64,000 nt of DNA from JANXSF01 sp043745195. Lineage in GTDB: Bacteria > Acidobacteriota > Terriglobia > Bryobacterales > Bryobacteraceae. Positions 16,013-25,358 of this stretch are shown here, one piece after another. The notes under the pieces were generated by a model. The model searched no databases. It had not been told where the DNA came from and worked only from the letters and a program-made list of their open reading frames with translations. A program made the position numbers and the translations under genes. Numbering within the stretch: position 1 is the first letter of the stretch; every line of letters starts with the position of its first letter. The DNA lies in NCBI GenBank assembly GCA_043745195.1, contig JAYTTF010000035.1:21119-85118 (forward strand). Reading direction: 5' to 3'.

Positions 16013-16909
16013 CTACTTTCTGGAGATTTCAACTTTAGGAGTAGACAGATATCCTTTGATCACATCGTTGCTCACCTGATTAACCACAATCTCAAACGGT
16101 TGCCGCGCTCTCGATGCGACGTAGAACTGCACAGGCTCATTGGCTGTCTTGTCCTTTTTCTCCACTCGCTTATCGTCAGCTACCACATCCATGGTGTAAC
16201 GATTACGCTTAGGGTCAGCCTTTTTCAAAGCAACAACCACTCCGCCAATCTTTAACGGGCCAGCTTGCTTTGTCAGGTTGAACTCGTAAATGTTACGGTC
16301 TCCCAGTTCGCGCAAAGCTTGGATTTCCGTGGAATTGGTTGCCACCAAACCACTCATTACGCCCATGTCACCACGAACCCTCTGCAAGTCTGCCAACGTC
16401 TTTTCAATTTCGGTTTTGGCATTCGCAACTTCCGACTTTACCGCACCCACTTCAGTGGTAATACCGGTAAGACGATTCGAGGTGTCGGTGGAACTAACGG
16501 TAACGTTCTCCTGCACCTTGTTAATTTCGGCAGAGATTTTTTCTCTTGCCTCCTGCTGATCTTTTTCCCACTTGCCTGCTAACAAATCAGCATGGCGTTT
16601 GGAGGCGAACTGCGCCTTAGCCAGATTCATGCTCGATTCCTTGCGTGACGTTGCCAACTCATCATTCACTCTGCTCAAGGATTTTTTCAATTCGCCATCA
16701 CTGGTGGAGACACTAGTTCGTAGAGAACCAATTTCCTGCTTATATTCACCAATCTGTTGCTGATAGGTCGAGATATCGTGCTGCAAACGATTCGTCTGGT
16801 TGGCTTGGTAGGCAGAAAAACCGCCGACAGCCAAAACACCTAAACCCAAAATCGCAGTCCAAGTAGAACCACTCTTGTTCACATTACCGCTGTTTTCAGT
16901 CTGTTGCAT
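16013..16909 (-). CDS. membrane-anchored coiled-coil protein of unknown function
   Basis: 298 residues, family not recognised. A short polar N-terminus is followed by one membrane helix (about 17-36, STWTAILGLGVLAVGGFSAY), then a long coiled coil (about 40-195) rich in Gln, Glu, Lys and Ser with heptad spacing. The C-terminal 100 residues (from about DRNIYEFNLTKQAGPLKIG) look like a beta-rich globular domain. Topology suggests a cytoplasmic or periplasmic rod anchored by one helix. It is monocistronic, flanked by a strong terminator on the downstream side. Confidence 0.7.
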   Translation of the reverse strand: MQQTENSGNVNKSGSTWTAILGLGVLAVGGFSAYQANQTNRLQHDISTYQQQIGEYKQEIGSLRTSVSTSDGELKKSLSRVNDELATSRKESSMNLAKAQFASKRHADLLAGKWEKDQQEAREKISAEINKVQENVTVSSTDTSNRLTGITTEVGAVKSEVANAKTEIEKTLADLQRVRGDMGVMSGLVATNSTEIQALRELGDRNIYEFNLTKQAGPLKIGGVVVALKKADPKRNRYTMDVVADDKRVEKKDKTANEPVQFYVASRARQPFEIVVNQVSNDVIKGYLSTPKVEISRK

Positions 16910-17046
16910 TTATCGAACCTCTGCAAATAAGTAATGCACGGTAGATGCCAAACCGGCGGTTCTTGCAGAATCATTGAGTTGCAAGATTGGTCCGTCTTTT
17001 TCAAGCATTATTTACGAAGGGACCCTCGCAATGACGTAAAAATTTC

Positions 17047-17052
17047 TATAAT
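17047..17052 (+). promoter_or_regulatory. possible -10 element of the cyclase gene
   Basis: A perfect TATAAT lies 12 bp before the ATG of the cyclase-family gene at 17065. No convincing -35 box is visible 17 bp upstream, and no Shine-Dalgarno precedes the ATG, so the leader would be very short. Confidence 0.35.
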
Positions 17053-17064
17053 CGAAGCTGCACT

Positions 17065-18042
17065 ATGAAACTAAACCTTACTCTCCTTGTTCTTCTTTGC
17101 CTGCCAGCAGCCCAGTTTGCTAGCGCTCAGGCTTCTCACAAAACCACGAAGGCTGACGTGGATCGCTTAATGAAAGATCTTTCCAATTGGGGACGTTGGG
17201 GTAAGGACGACCAGTTGGGCACGTACAATCTAATCACTCCAGCAAAACGAAAGGAGGCTGCCGGCTTGGTTAAGGAAGGGATTTCTGTTTCCCTTGCCCA
17301 TGACGTAGAAAAGGTGGCCGGCCCGGACAATAACAATCCTTTTAAGCACACTATTGAGGATGCAGGTCCTTATGCCAACGAATATTATTTAGATTCCTAC
17401 TCGGTGAACTACCACGGCTTCGCGCACACCCATATGGATTCACTGTGCCATATGTTCCACGACGGCTTAATGTACAACGGCTTTTCCACTAAAGAACTAA
17501 ACAAAAGTGGCGCTCAAAAATTAGCCATCACAGGATTCAAGAATGGAATTCTGTCACGAGCCATCCTAATGGATATTCCGAAATTAAAGGGAGTTCCCTT
17601 CCTCGCCGCAGGCACTGCAATCTATCCGGAGGATTTGGATGCGTGGGAAAAGAAAGCTGGAGTAAAGGTTCGTTCAGGGGATGTGGTGCTGATTTACACA
17701 GGCCGTTGGGCTGCGCGCAAGAAAAATGGAGCGTGGGAGATCGGCAAAAATGCTGCTGGGCTGCATGCCTCCTGCGCAAAGTGGCTGAAGCAACGCGATG
17801 TGGCTATTCTTGGTTCCGATGGGGCATCTGACGTTCTACCTTCACAAGTGGCAGGGGTATCACAGCCGATTCACCAATTGATACTGATTGCCATGGGAAT
17901 GCCGATTCTTGACAATTTGGATATGGAAGCATTAAGCGCCATGGCCGCTAAGTTGAATCGTTACGATTTTATGCTTTCCGCATCGCCATTGGCGGTTGCT
18001 GGTGGCACGGGTTCTCCGTTGAATCCAATTGCAACGTTCTAG
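17065..18042 (+). CDS. exported cyclase-family hydrolase (kynurenine formamidase-like, PF04199)
   Basis: 325 residues with a signal peptide (LNLTLLVLLCLPAAQFASAQA). The metal-binding region of the cyclase superfamily, usually HxGTHxDxPxH, appears as HGFAHTHMDSLCHM (about residues 118-131), and the downstream segments GDVVLIYTGRW and ILGSDGASDVLP match the family. These enzymes are metal-dependent amide or ester hydrolases such as kynurenine formamidase. The THxDxxxH core histidines and aspartate are kept. The exported location and lack of tryptophan-catabolism neighbours mean the substrate is open. The gene precedes the ferrochelatase by 40 bp on the same strand. Confidence 0.82.
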   Translation: MKLNLTLLVLLCLPAAQFASAQASHKTTKADVDRLMKDLSNWGRWGKDDQLGTYNLITPAKRKEAAGLVKEGISVSLAHDVEKVAGPDNNNPFKHTIEDAGPYANEYYLDSYSVNYHGFAHTHMDSLCHMFHDGLMYNGFSTKELNKSGAQKLAITGFKNGILSRAILMDIPKLKGVPFLAAGTAIYPEDLDAWEKKAGVKVRSGDVVLIYTGRWAARKKNGAWEIGKNAAGLHASCAKWLKQRDVAILGSDGASDVLPSQVAGVSQPIHQLILIAMGMPILDNLDMEALSAMAAKLNRYDFMLSASPLAVAGGTGSPLNPIATF

Positions 18043-18082
18043 TATTTAGACCCAAGCGCAAAAAATCGGCATCTAATATTCA

Positions 18083-19105
18083 ATGAAAGAAGCTATCCTC
18101 GTAGTCTCATTCGGTGGTCCGGAATCAGAAGCCGATGTAATGCCCTTTTTAGAAAATGTGCTGCGCGGCAGAAACGTCCCTCAGGAACGAATGCTTGAAG
18201 TGGCCCAGCACTACATGCACTTTGACGGAAAGAGTCCTATCAATGACCACAACCGCGAGTTGATTGGGCTACTGGAAGCTTTACTCAAGGAGCAGGGGCC
18301 GCATATTCCTGTCTACTGGGGGAACCGTAACTGGCATCCGATGCTTCCCGATACGGTTCGTCAAATGGCTAACGACGGAATTGGTAAAGCTTATGCATTT
18401 GTAACGTCAGCATACAGTTCGTATTCGGGATGCCGGCAATATCGCGAGAACATTGAAGCTGCGATTAAAGAGGTTGGTGTAGGTGCCCCGGAAATTGTGA
18501 AGCTCCGCCACTTTTACAATCACCCTGGATTTATCGATCCTGTAGTCGAAGGCGTCATCGAAGGCTTTTCGCAAATTCCTGACGATCGCCGCGAAAAAGC
18601 GGTTTTGTTATTTACCGCCCACAGCGTTCCTATTTCCATGGCTGAAGGATCGCGATACGTTGAGCAATTGAACGATGGGTGCAAGATCGTGGCGGCGAAA
18701 GCCAACCGGACAAAGTACAAGTTGGTTTATCAGAGCCGCAGTGGTCCTCCAGGACAGCCTTGGCTTGAACCAGATGTGTTGTCCTACATCAAACAATTGC
18801 ACGCCGAAGGTGTGGTGGATGTTGTTGTTTCTCCCATTGGGTTCTGTTCCGACCACATGGAAGTTCTGTTCGATCTGGATGTGGAAGCCAAGGAATTAGC
18901 ATCGGAGTTGGGAATGAACCTGATCCGTACCAAGACGGCTGGGTCTGACCTGCGCCTGGTCCAAATGATTCGCGATTTAGTCGAAGAAAGAAGAAATCCG
19001 GAACTTCTGCGCATCGCTATTGGGGATTTAGGAGTAAGCCCTGACATCTGTCCGGTGGGATGTTGCCCGGCACCACAACGTCCATTGGCAAGACCCTCAC
19101 ATTAG
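18083..19105 (+). CDS. hemH: ferrochelatase (probably coproporphyrin ferrochelatase)
   Basis: 340 residues. It inserts Fe2+ into a porphyrin, in a HemQ-containing organism probably coproporphyrin III. The protein opens with EAILVVSFGGPES and has TSAYSSYSGCRQYREN, the catalytic histidine in LLFTAHSVPISM, and PIGFCSDHMEVLFDLD with the active-site acidic residues. Cys117 in SGCRQYREN plus Cys323, Cys327 and Cys328 in the C-terminal CPVGCC resemble the four-cysteine arrangement that binds a [2Fe-2S] cluster in actinobacterial enzymes. The stop overlaps the convergent esterase gene by 9 bp. hemQ lies 7 kb away, not in the same operon. Confidence 0.92.
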   Translation: MKEAILVVSFGGPESEADVMPFLENVLRGRNVPQERMLEVAQHYMHFDGKSPINDHNRELIGLLEALLKEQGPHIPVYWGNRNWHPMLPDTVRQMANDGIGKAYAFVTSAYSSYSGCRQYRENIEAAIKEVGVGAPEIVKLRHFYNHPGFIDPVVEGVIEGFSQIPDDRREKAVLLFTAHSVPISMAEGSRYVEQLNDGCKIVAAKANRTKYKLVYQSRSGPPGQPWLEPDVLSYIKQLHAEGVVDVVVSPIGFCSDHMEVLFDLDVEAKELASELGMNLIRTKTAGSDLRLVQMIRDLVEERRNPELLRIAIGDLGVSPDICPVGCCPAPQRPLARPSH

Positions 19106-21235
19106 GGAAAATTTGCGCAAAGTGTCAATATTCCACTGCGCTTGATCCATCACTTCCAGGTTGGAGTTTCGTTCATACATTTTGCGGACAGTTGCCAGAT
19201 CCAACCGGCGACCTCCACCATCAAGCATGCCTGATAAAACCACTTTGCGCTTGCCCAAAGTTGAAGTAACTTCGGGTAAATCCATCTGATTGCAGATGTT
19301 TGGAATGAAATTAGCAAAAGGATGGCCGAAGTTCTCTATTTCAATCAAGGAACGGTAGTGAGCCAACCCTCCGGATAAATAGAGCTTCTGTATGGCGGGT
19401 TCCAAGGCTGCTGCAAATTGGGCAGGAATAGTAAGCTTGCCCTGAGCCGCAAGAATCAGGGGTTTATGCTGAACTGGCGGATGCAATCGAAGTGCGCGCA
19501 CAACTGCCAGAACATCGTTAGTGCGCTGACCCACCAGAGGACGTCCCAGGATAAGCGAAGCCCAAGCGTAGTCCTCTTCTTCACTATGCGTCTTTGCGTA
19601 GCGGGCATTGCCATTCCCCAGTTCTGGAGTTAAGTCTCCTATACCACGAAGATCAGGGACCGCTACTGCAAAGCCTTCAGCAGCCAAAGACTGATAGGTT
19701 TCATCCTCGTGCCATTGGCCATTGCGTCCAGACGGTTCCAGCAGCAGGATCAAAGGACGAGTAGAGTTCTTGTCAGGCGGCAGGAACAACCACATGGGCA
19801 CCCACACTTTGTTTGCCGACTGCACCTCCACCGATTCAATTTCGACTCCTCGCATGGAAGGGGAGCGCTTAAATACGGTAAGACGCTGCGGGTACTGCTT
19901 GTCCAGCCTCAGCAAGCGATCCATGGGAATTGGCGCCGACTTGGACAAAGCTTTTTGAACTAGATTAAAGGTTGTTTGACTCTTCAAAGACCGAATCACG
20001 CTTCCAGATTCCGTAGCCCATAGAGTGTCCTCAGTTTCTGGTTTGGTAACTGGCTCCTCGGTGACTTTATCCTGAACCCGGTCATGGCCTTTTAGCCAGC
20101 GGTTCATAAAGTTATAGAGAGCAACACGTGAATCGTAGGCAAGACCGTGGGGAAGCGCGGTTGTACTCCAACTCAAGTTCTCAGGCTTCCCTAGGGTCTG
20201 GTAGACTTTCTTCAACTTTTGAAATTCATCCCAACCACTTTGAATATAGTCGGGTGAATAAGTGCCAAATAAATCTTTGTCGCTGACAGAAACCAGCAGA
20301 GGCTTGGGAGCCATGGGATATAAGCAATCCCAACGATCAAATCCGGCTGGAGCGGCGTAAATCAAATTCTGTTCACCATCGTCGGTAGAACCAGGACCGT
20401 TGAATTCAGGGATTGCAAAATTTTCTGTGTTCCCGCTCAGAATTCCTGCGGCACTGATGCGATCATCCACACAGGCAAGATACATTGAAATAGTTGCGCC
20501 GCCAGATTGACCAGTTGTGGCAATCCTACGGGTGTCAGCCAGAGGATGAGACGCCAGATAGTCCAGACCACGGACTGCATCCCATAGCTGAATCTTGGCA
20601 GCCGAACTGCCGCTGAGCAATAGCTGCTTACCCATGGCTGTGTGCTCTTCGGTGGGCGATCCAAGGCGCGAACGCTTGAACGACGAATCAGGGTATGCGA
20701 TGCGTTCCCCTTGTCCAATTGGATCGAAAACTAAAACGAGATAACCTAAACGTGCCAATCCTTGGCAGCATCGCTGGTAGGGTGCATATCCCTTGCCGGC
20801 CTGTGCGTGACCACATTGAAACAAAACGGCTGGATAGGATTTTCGGTTTCTAGCAGGAATGTAGAGATTGGCTGTGACAAAGAATCCCGGACGGCTTTCA
20901 TAAACCACCTTTTGAATCTGGTAGCCTGGCCGCTCTATGGTTCCCGTAACTTTTGCGTTGAGAGGAGTCTTTTCAAAGCCACCGCCAATCAGGCGCCAAA
21001 ATGTTTGCCGAGCCCATTTCTGACGCTCAACAATGGTTTCAGGCGTAACTAACTTGGCCAGTTCGGCTTGTCGCGACTTTGCAAAGGACCAAGCCAAATC
21101 GTGCAGATAATCCGGCAGGCAGCGTGCATAGTTCCGATAGCTAACCCCAGGATAGGGTTCGCGGACGGTTTGCGCTAACGCAAGGGGTCCGCTGGCGGCC
21201 GCCGCTTTGAAAAGCGTCCGGCGCGATAGCTTCAT
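19097..21235 (-). CDS. Tat-exported alpha/beta hydrolase (acetyl xylan esterase-like)
   Basis: About 712 residues from the ATG at 21235; a GTG 12 bp upstream is an alternative, but AAGGCGG sits better for 21235. The signal is twin-arginine (MKLSRRTLFKAAAASG). The first half is an acetyl xylan esterase/dienelactone hydrolase-like domain: FQCGHAQAGKG, FDPIGQGER and the nucleophile elbow GQSGGA, with a later LPHGLAYD that could supply the catalytic histidine. A second hydrolase-like region follows (about residues 480-680; LLLEPSGRNGQWH, AVPDLRGIGDL) but lacks a clear GxSxG. The substrate is likely an esterified polysaccharide or similar plant-derived compound (inference). Confidence 0.8.
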   Translation of the reverse strand: MKLSRRTLFKAAAASGPLALAQTVREPYPGVSYRNYARCLPDYLHDLAWSFAKSRQAELAKLVTPETIVERQKWARQTFWRLIGGGFEKTPLNAKVTGTIERPGYQIQKVVYESRPGFFVTANLYIPARNRKSYPAVLFQCGHAQAGKGYAPYQRCCQGLARLGYLVLVFDPIGQGERIAYPDSSFKRSRLGSPTEEHTAMGKQLLLSGSSAAKIQLWDAVRGLDYLASHPLADTRRIATTGQSGGATISMYLACVDDRISAAGILSGNTENFAIPEFNGPGSTDDGEQNLIYAAPAGFDRWDCLYPMAPKPLLVSVSDKDLFGTYSPDYIQSGWDEFQKLKKVYQTLGKPENLSWSTTALPHGLAYDSRVALYNFMNRWLKGHDRVQDKVTEEPVTKPETEDTLWATESGSVIRSLKSQTTFNLVQKALSKSAPIPMDRLLRLDKQYPQRLTVFKRSPSMRGVEIESVEVQSANKVWVPMWLFLPPDKNSTRPLILLLEPSGRNGQWHEDETYQSLAAEGFAVAVPDLRGIGDLTPELGNGNARYAKTHSEEEDYAWASLILGRPLVGQRTNDVLAVVRALRLHPPVQHKPLILAAQGKLTIPAQFAAALEPAIQKLYLSGGLAHYRSLIEIENFGHPFANFIPNICNQMDLPEVTSTLGKRKVVLSGMLDGGGRRLDLATVRKMYERNSNLEVMDQAQWNIDTLRKFSLM

Positions 21236-21308
21236 TGGAAAGTTCACCGCCTTATATTATCGCGTATCACGATTCGAAGGTTTCAACATTCTGCTGGGCA
21301 AACACCAA

Positions 21309-21339
21309 AAAATGCCCTCAAGGAATGAACCTTGAGGGC
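21309..21339 (-). terminator. rho-independent terminator after the HD-GYP/GGDEF gene
   Basis: A perfect 10-bp stem GCCCTCAAGG/CCTTGAGGGC (21314-21323 with 21330-21339, 6-base loop) is followed on the minus strand by ATTTTTTGG. It lies about 67 bp past the stop of the gene at 21406-23895. The plus side also has a short T-run (TTGTTT), so weak bidirectional action is possible. Confidence 0.8.
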
Positions 21340-21405
21340 TTGTTTACGAAGAATGGTCCAAAAGAGGAGCGCAGCATACTGACCATTCCTTCAATAAAAA
21401 TTCTC

Positions 21406-23895
21406 TTAGCGGGTTTGCACCTGCAAATTCGCCAATTGATTTGGTTTAGGATCGCGGGCAGTCAACCCTTGCTTCTTGCGAAATGGAGAGTTTTGTTTTG
21501 CCACGTACATTCTCTTGTCGGCTTCGGCAATCAATTTGTCAGGCGAATCTCCATCCTGCGGATAACACGACTCGCCAACACTCATCGATAAACACTCTTC
21601 GCCAAAGACTTCCAGCGCCGACTGTGCCGCCAATTGCGCCAGGAGCAATTGCCTGGATTGCGGTGGGCCGGTCCGGCTTCCCGGCATGACAATCACAAAC
21701 TCATCGCCTCCCATACGTGCCACATAATCGTATTCGCGGCAGTTTAACCGCAACTTTTCTGCAACGGATTTCAAGATCCTGTTTCCCTCAAGGTGGCCGA
21801 AACGATCATTTACCATTTTGAAGCCGTCCAAGTCACAGACCATCACTTGGAGTTGCAGTCCCAAACGGCGGCACCTTGCCAGTTCAGTTTCCAGGTGAAG
21901 AGCCAAGCTACGGGAATTGGGTAAACCAGTTATGTGGTCGGTTGTTGCCGAAGCCTCTACCTTTTTAAACTTCAGTGCATTCTCGATGGATTGCGAAACT
22001 TGCGGGGCAATCGATTGGAGGATCCGCAGGTGATCTCGGGTGAAAACATCGCGTTCGCTGTGATAAAGGCTTAGTACACCTACAACTGAGTTTGCGCCTT
22101 CAAGCGGAACGGAGATTGCTGCCCTCATTGTGCTGAACTTGGATTGATCATTCAAATACCCTGGCTCAACAGACGGGTTGCCATTCACAATTGGTTTGCG
22201 GTTTTCCGCAACCCACCCTGATAAGCCCTGTCCCACTGGAATTTCCAGGCTGGAAAATAAACGGAAGTTGTCTCCTGTGACGTACTCTGGAACCAGCCTG
22301 TCGTCTTTCTTGACATATATGCACATTGTGTCGAACGGCATCATCTTTTTCAGGCGAACAGAAAGAACCGAGAGAGTCTCGTCCAGACTTAAGGAACTAC
22401 CCAAATTCTGACTGAGTTCAAACAAAGCTTGAACCTCTTGCCGCGCAGCGGCAATTGAGGCCATGAAGGGGGCCGATTCAACCACTTCCCCCTGGCTTTT
22501 TACAGGAACCTCTCCAGGAGCGCAGTTCTCGAAACCGGCCCCCGGGGTAAGCCCACGTTCGATTTTCAAGTTCGTCGACAATTTTGCTCTATCTACATGG
22601 AGTGTGTGTGCCAAGCGTTCCAGCTCTTCGTACCGGCCTTCAAGAATTCCTACTACCTGAGGATCAAAGGCACGGCCTGATTCCTTCGACACCATAGCCA
22701 TAGCCTGATCAAGCGGCAAGGCACGACGGTACTGCCGGTCAGTGGCAAGCGCATCAAGACAGTCTACCGCCGAAAGAATGCGCGCTCCAATCGGGATTTC
22801 TTGCGCCTTAAGACCATCTGGATAGCCTGTTCCATCCCATTTTTCATGATGGGAACGGACAATTGGAGCTACTGGATAAGGAAACTTTACTCGTTCCAGA
22901 ATTTCGGCACCAACCACGGGATGAATTTTCATTTTTTCAAACTCTTCCGGAGTGAGGCGCCCAGGTTTTGAAATAATGTTCTCTGGAACGGCCAATTTGC
23001 CAATGTCGTGCAATAGGGATGCGGCACGTAATGCTTCAAGGTCTTGGCTTTCAAGGCCCATTTCTTTTCCAATCTCCAGAGCATAAACCTGAACTCGTTG
23101 CAAATGGTTGTGAGTGGTTGCGTCTTTGGCTTCAATAGCCATCGCCAGCGCCTCAATTGTTCGCAAGTGTAAGCTGGCCATTTGTTCGGCATGTTCTCGC
23201 CCATCGTCTAAGCGCTCCAGATAAAGACGGTAAGAACGGTACACCAGATAGACCACTGGAAGCACAATCAGCGAAACTTGCCAACTCATCAGTTCCGTGA
23301 ATTTGTTGAACAGGACTGCTATTAAAGCCCCGGCAATATAATAAGGGAACGCCCAAAAATAGCATTCCTTCCACACTTCCTTAAGCTTTCTGCGTTCGGT
23401 GAGACCAATCACAATGGCAACCGGAATCGTTGTAAAGAAGAAAAGAGGCACACAGGCTGCGACTAAAGCAACCGGACCGCGAATACCGTGAGCATTCAGG
23501 TACGGGTTGGAATAAATGAAGTCTGCAGCAAGAATGGCTATGGAAATCGTGGCAACGTTGAATACAATCTGGCGGATTTGAATTTGCTTTCCTGGAGTGG
23601 GACGCAAGCATTGAACCAACGTCATGGTCGCACCTAAGACCAGAGTTTCCGACAAACTCAGTTGCACCAAACCAATCAGAATAAAGAGGAAGTTGATGGA
23701 AAGAGTACCTGATATTGCAGGCAGGCTAACACGAAGCCCGCTAGCCAGAATTGCCAAAAAACAGTAACAAGCAAAACGAACAGGATCCTGCAGTTGAATT
23801 GGAAGGATGCCTGACAGTAAGGCCACCAAACCAATCGCACCGATCGGGTATATAAAGAAATCGGCCCGTTTGTCCATTTTTGTATTGGCCATCAA
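21406..23895 (-). CDS. membrane HD-GYP / GAF / GGDEF cyclic-di-GMP protein
   Basis: 829 residues. An N-terminal block of about seven or eight transmembrane helices (about 12-215) is a membrane sensor. An HD-GYP phosphodiesterase domain follows, with the HD pair H296-D297 (LLHDIGKLAVPE), HHEKWDGTGYPDG and GYP at 357-359. A GAF domain spans about 485-640. The C-terminal diguanylate cyclase domain has an intact GGDEF (729-733) with an RxxD inhibitory site (REYD, 720-723) exactly five residues upstream. Both synthesis and degradation of c-di-GMP are thus possible. It is divergent from a AAA+ regulator followed by a PilZ gene, with palindromes between. Confidence 0.92.
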   Translation of the reverse strand: MMANTKMDKRADFFIYPIGAIGLVALLSGILPIQLQDPVRFACYCFLAILASGLRVSLPAISGTLSINFLFILIGLVQLSLSETLVLGATMTLVQCLRPTPGKQIQIRQIVFNVATISIAILAADFIYSNPYLNAHGIRGPVALVAACVPLFFFTTIPVAIVIGLTERRKLKEVWKECYFWAFPYYIAGALIAVLFNKFTELMSWQVSLIVLPVVYLVYRSYRLYLERLDDGREHAEQMASLHLRTIEALAMAIEAKDATTHNHLQRVQVYALEIGKEMGLESQDLEALRAASLLHDIGKLAVPENIISKPGRLTPEEFEKMKIHPVVGAEILERVKFPYPVAPIVRSHHEKWDGTGYPDGLKAQEIPIGARILSAVDCLDALATDRQYRRALPLDQAMAMVSKESGRAFDPQVVGILEGRYEELERLAHTLHVDRAKLSTNLKIERGLTPGAGFENCAPGEVPVKSQGEVVESAPFMASIAAARQEVQALFELSQNLGSSLSLDETLSVLSVRLKKMMPFDTMCIYVKKDDRLVPEYVTGDNFRLFSSLEIPVGQGLSGWVAENRKPIVNGNPSVEPGYLNDQSKFSTMRAAISVPLEGANSVVGVLSLYHSERDVFTRDHLRILQSIAPQVSQSIENALKFKKVEASATTDHITGLPNSRSLALHLETELARCRRLGLQLQVMVCDLDGFKMVNDRFGHLEGNRILKSVAEKLRLNCREYDYVARMGGDEFVIVMPGSRTGPPQSRQLLLAQLAAQSALEVFGEECLSMSVGESCYPQDGDSPDKLIAEADKRMYVAKQNSPFRKKQGLTARDPKPNQLANLQVQTR

Positions 23896-24032
23896 GAGTG
23901 TGCTCCGATAGAATCAGTGCATGTTGAAGTCCAAATACACGGGAGGATTGGGAAACAGAGAATGAAATAGGGGATAACAACCTAAAAACATGAGGACTTG
24001 CTAGAAAACTACCTACTCCAGCAGGGTTAATT

Positions 24033-24075
24033 GACAAATTGTCTCTTTAGGACAATTTGTCCGGACAATGTGTCC
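24033..24075. promoter_or_regulatory. cluster of three palindromic operator-like sites
   Basis: Three related palindromes lie between the divergent HD-GYP/GGDEF and enhancer-binding-regulator genes: GACAAATTGTC (24033-24043, perfect), GGACAATTTGTCC (24050-24062, perfect) and GGACAATGTGTCC (24063-24075, one mismatched pair in the inner part). The last two abut. Repetition of the same dyad in a shared intergenic region is the hallmark of a multi-site operator or enhancer. The adjacent Fis-type regulator is the obvious candidate ligand. Confidence 0.65.
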
Positions 24076-24263
24076 CAGGCAAAAGACATTCGACAAACCA
24101 AAATTTTCAAGTGATAGCACTAATAGGCTACTTCTAGTGCCTAGTAACAGGACAGGTACTAAGGCAATTTCTTTCAATCCCCCAGTCCTCTTCAATGACT
24201 TCCCGGGCCGTTGTATGGGTACCTTTATTTTCAGTTCCAGCACACAATGGTCATGAGCCAAAA

Positions 24264-25358
24264 ATGACAGAACAAGCACAGCCACAGTGCTTCTTAGGTA
24301 TGACTGCGATTGTTGAAAGTGATGCCATGAAGCGTCTACTTCAGCTTGCAGAGCGCGTTGCCGACTCTCCAGCCACCGTCCTGATTACCGGGGAAAGTGG
24401 TAGCGGAAAGGAGTTGGTTGCGCGATCCATTCACCATTATTCCCAGCGTTCCTCTAAACCATGGGTGGATTTAAGTTGCGCAGCGCTGCCTGAACACTTA
24501 ATGGAAAGCGAGTTGTTTGGATATGAAAAGGGAGCATTCTCGGGAGCAGACAGCACTAAGCCAGGCCTTTTTGAAATGGCAGACAAGGGAACACTATTCC
24601 TGGACGAAATTGGGGAACTTGACCTAAAACTGCAAGCTAAGCTGTTGCGAGTTCTGGATGGTTCGGGTTATTTCAGGCTAGGTGGCACCAAGAAAATCAT
24701 CGTGAATGTCCGCATTGTCTGCGCCACCAACCGGGATCTGGAACAGATGGTGCGCGAGGGAAAGTTTCGCGAGGACTTGTTTCATCGTTTGGCACAGTTC
24801 CACTTGGTAGTTCCTCCCCTAAGGCAAAGAGTCGACGACATTATCCCAATTGCCCGCCTCTTTCTGAAACAACATAGCGGCGATCTTCATTTCATGCAGG
24901 ATGCTGAGAATGCTCTGCGCAGCTATAGTTGGCCCGGGAATGTCCGGGAATTGCGCAACGTTGTAATGAAGTGTTCGGTAATGGCCCTGGATGATGCCAT
25001 TCACGCGCTGGACCTTCCTGAAAAATTGCAAGACTCCTACGCCAGCCTGCCTCCAGGGCAGAACGACCTAAAACGTTTATTCATGGCAGTAAATGGCCGT
25101 GAGTACGATTTCCCCGAGGCCAACATTCAGCCGGTCGAAGTGGAAGAGGATGAAGATTCCCGTGAGTCTCCACGAGGGGGGATCTTAGAAGGGATGGAGC
25201 GCCATTTGATTCAGAAGATTTTGAATCAAACCGGTGGTCATCAGGAAAGGGCCGCTCAATTGCTAGGGATATCTAGACGAACGTTGAGCAGAAAGCTTAA
25301 GGTTTATGGAGAGGAGGGCAGTTTGGCTGATGATTCAGTAACTGCGAGAACCCTGTGA
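24264..25358 (+). CDS. AAA+ sigma-54-type enhancer-binding regulator without receiver domain
   Basis: 364 residues from the ATG at 24264 (MTEQAQPQ); the frame is open from an ATG at 24195 but those extra 23 residues look non-native. It lacks a sensory domain and begins almost directly with the AAA+ module: Walker A GESGSGKE, sigma-54 loop GAFSGA (consensus GAFTGA, with a conservative Thr to Ser change), Walker B GTLFLDEIGE, R-finger region FREDLFHRL. A Glu/Asp-rich linker leads to a C-terminal Fis-type helix-turn-helix (QERAAQLLGISRRTLSRKL). Without a receiver, it is probably controlled by abundance or a partner. The stop overlaps the PilZ gene start. Confidence 0.85.
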   Translation: MTEQAQPQCFLGMTAIVESDAMKRLLQLAERVADSPATVLITGESGSGKELVARSIHHYSQRSSKPWVDLSCAALPEHLMESELFGYEKGAFSGADSTKPGLFEMADKGTLFLDEIGELDLKLQAKLLRVLDGSGYFRLGGTKKIIVNVRIVCATNRDLEQMVREGKFREDLFHRLAQFHLVVPPLRQRVDDIIPIARLFLKQHSGDLHFMQDAENALRSYSWPGNVRELRNVVMKCSVMALDDAIHALDLPEKLQDSYASLPPGQNDLKRLFMAVNGREYDFPEANIQPVEVEEDEDSRESPRGGILEGMERHLIQKILNQTGGHQERAAQLLGISRRTLSRKLKVYGEEGSLADDSVTARTL

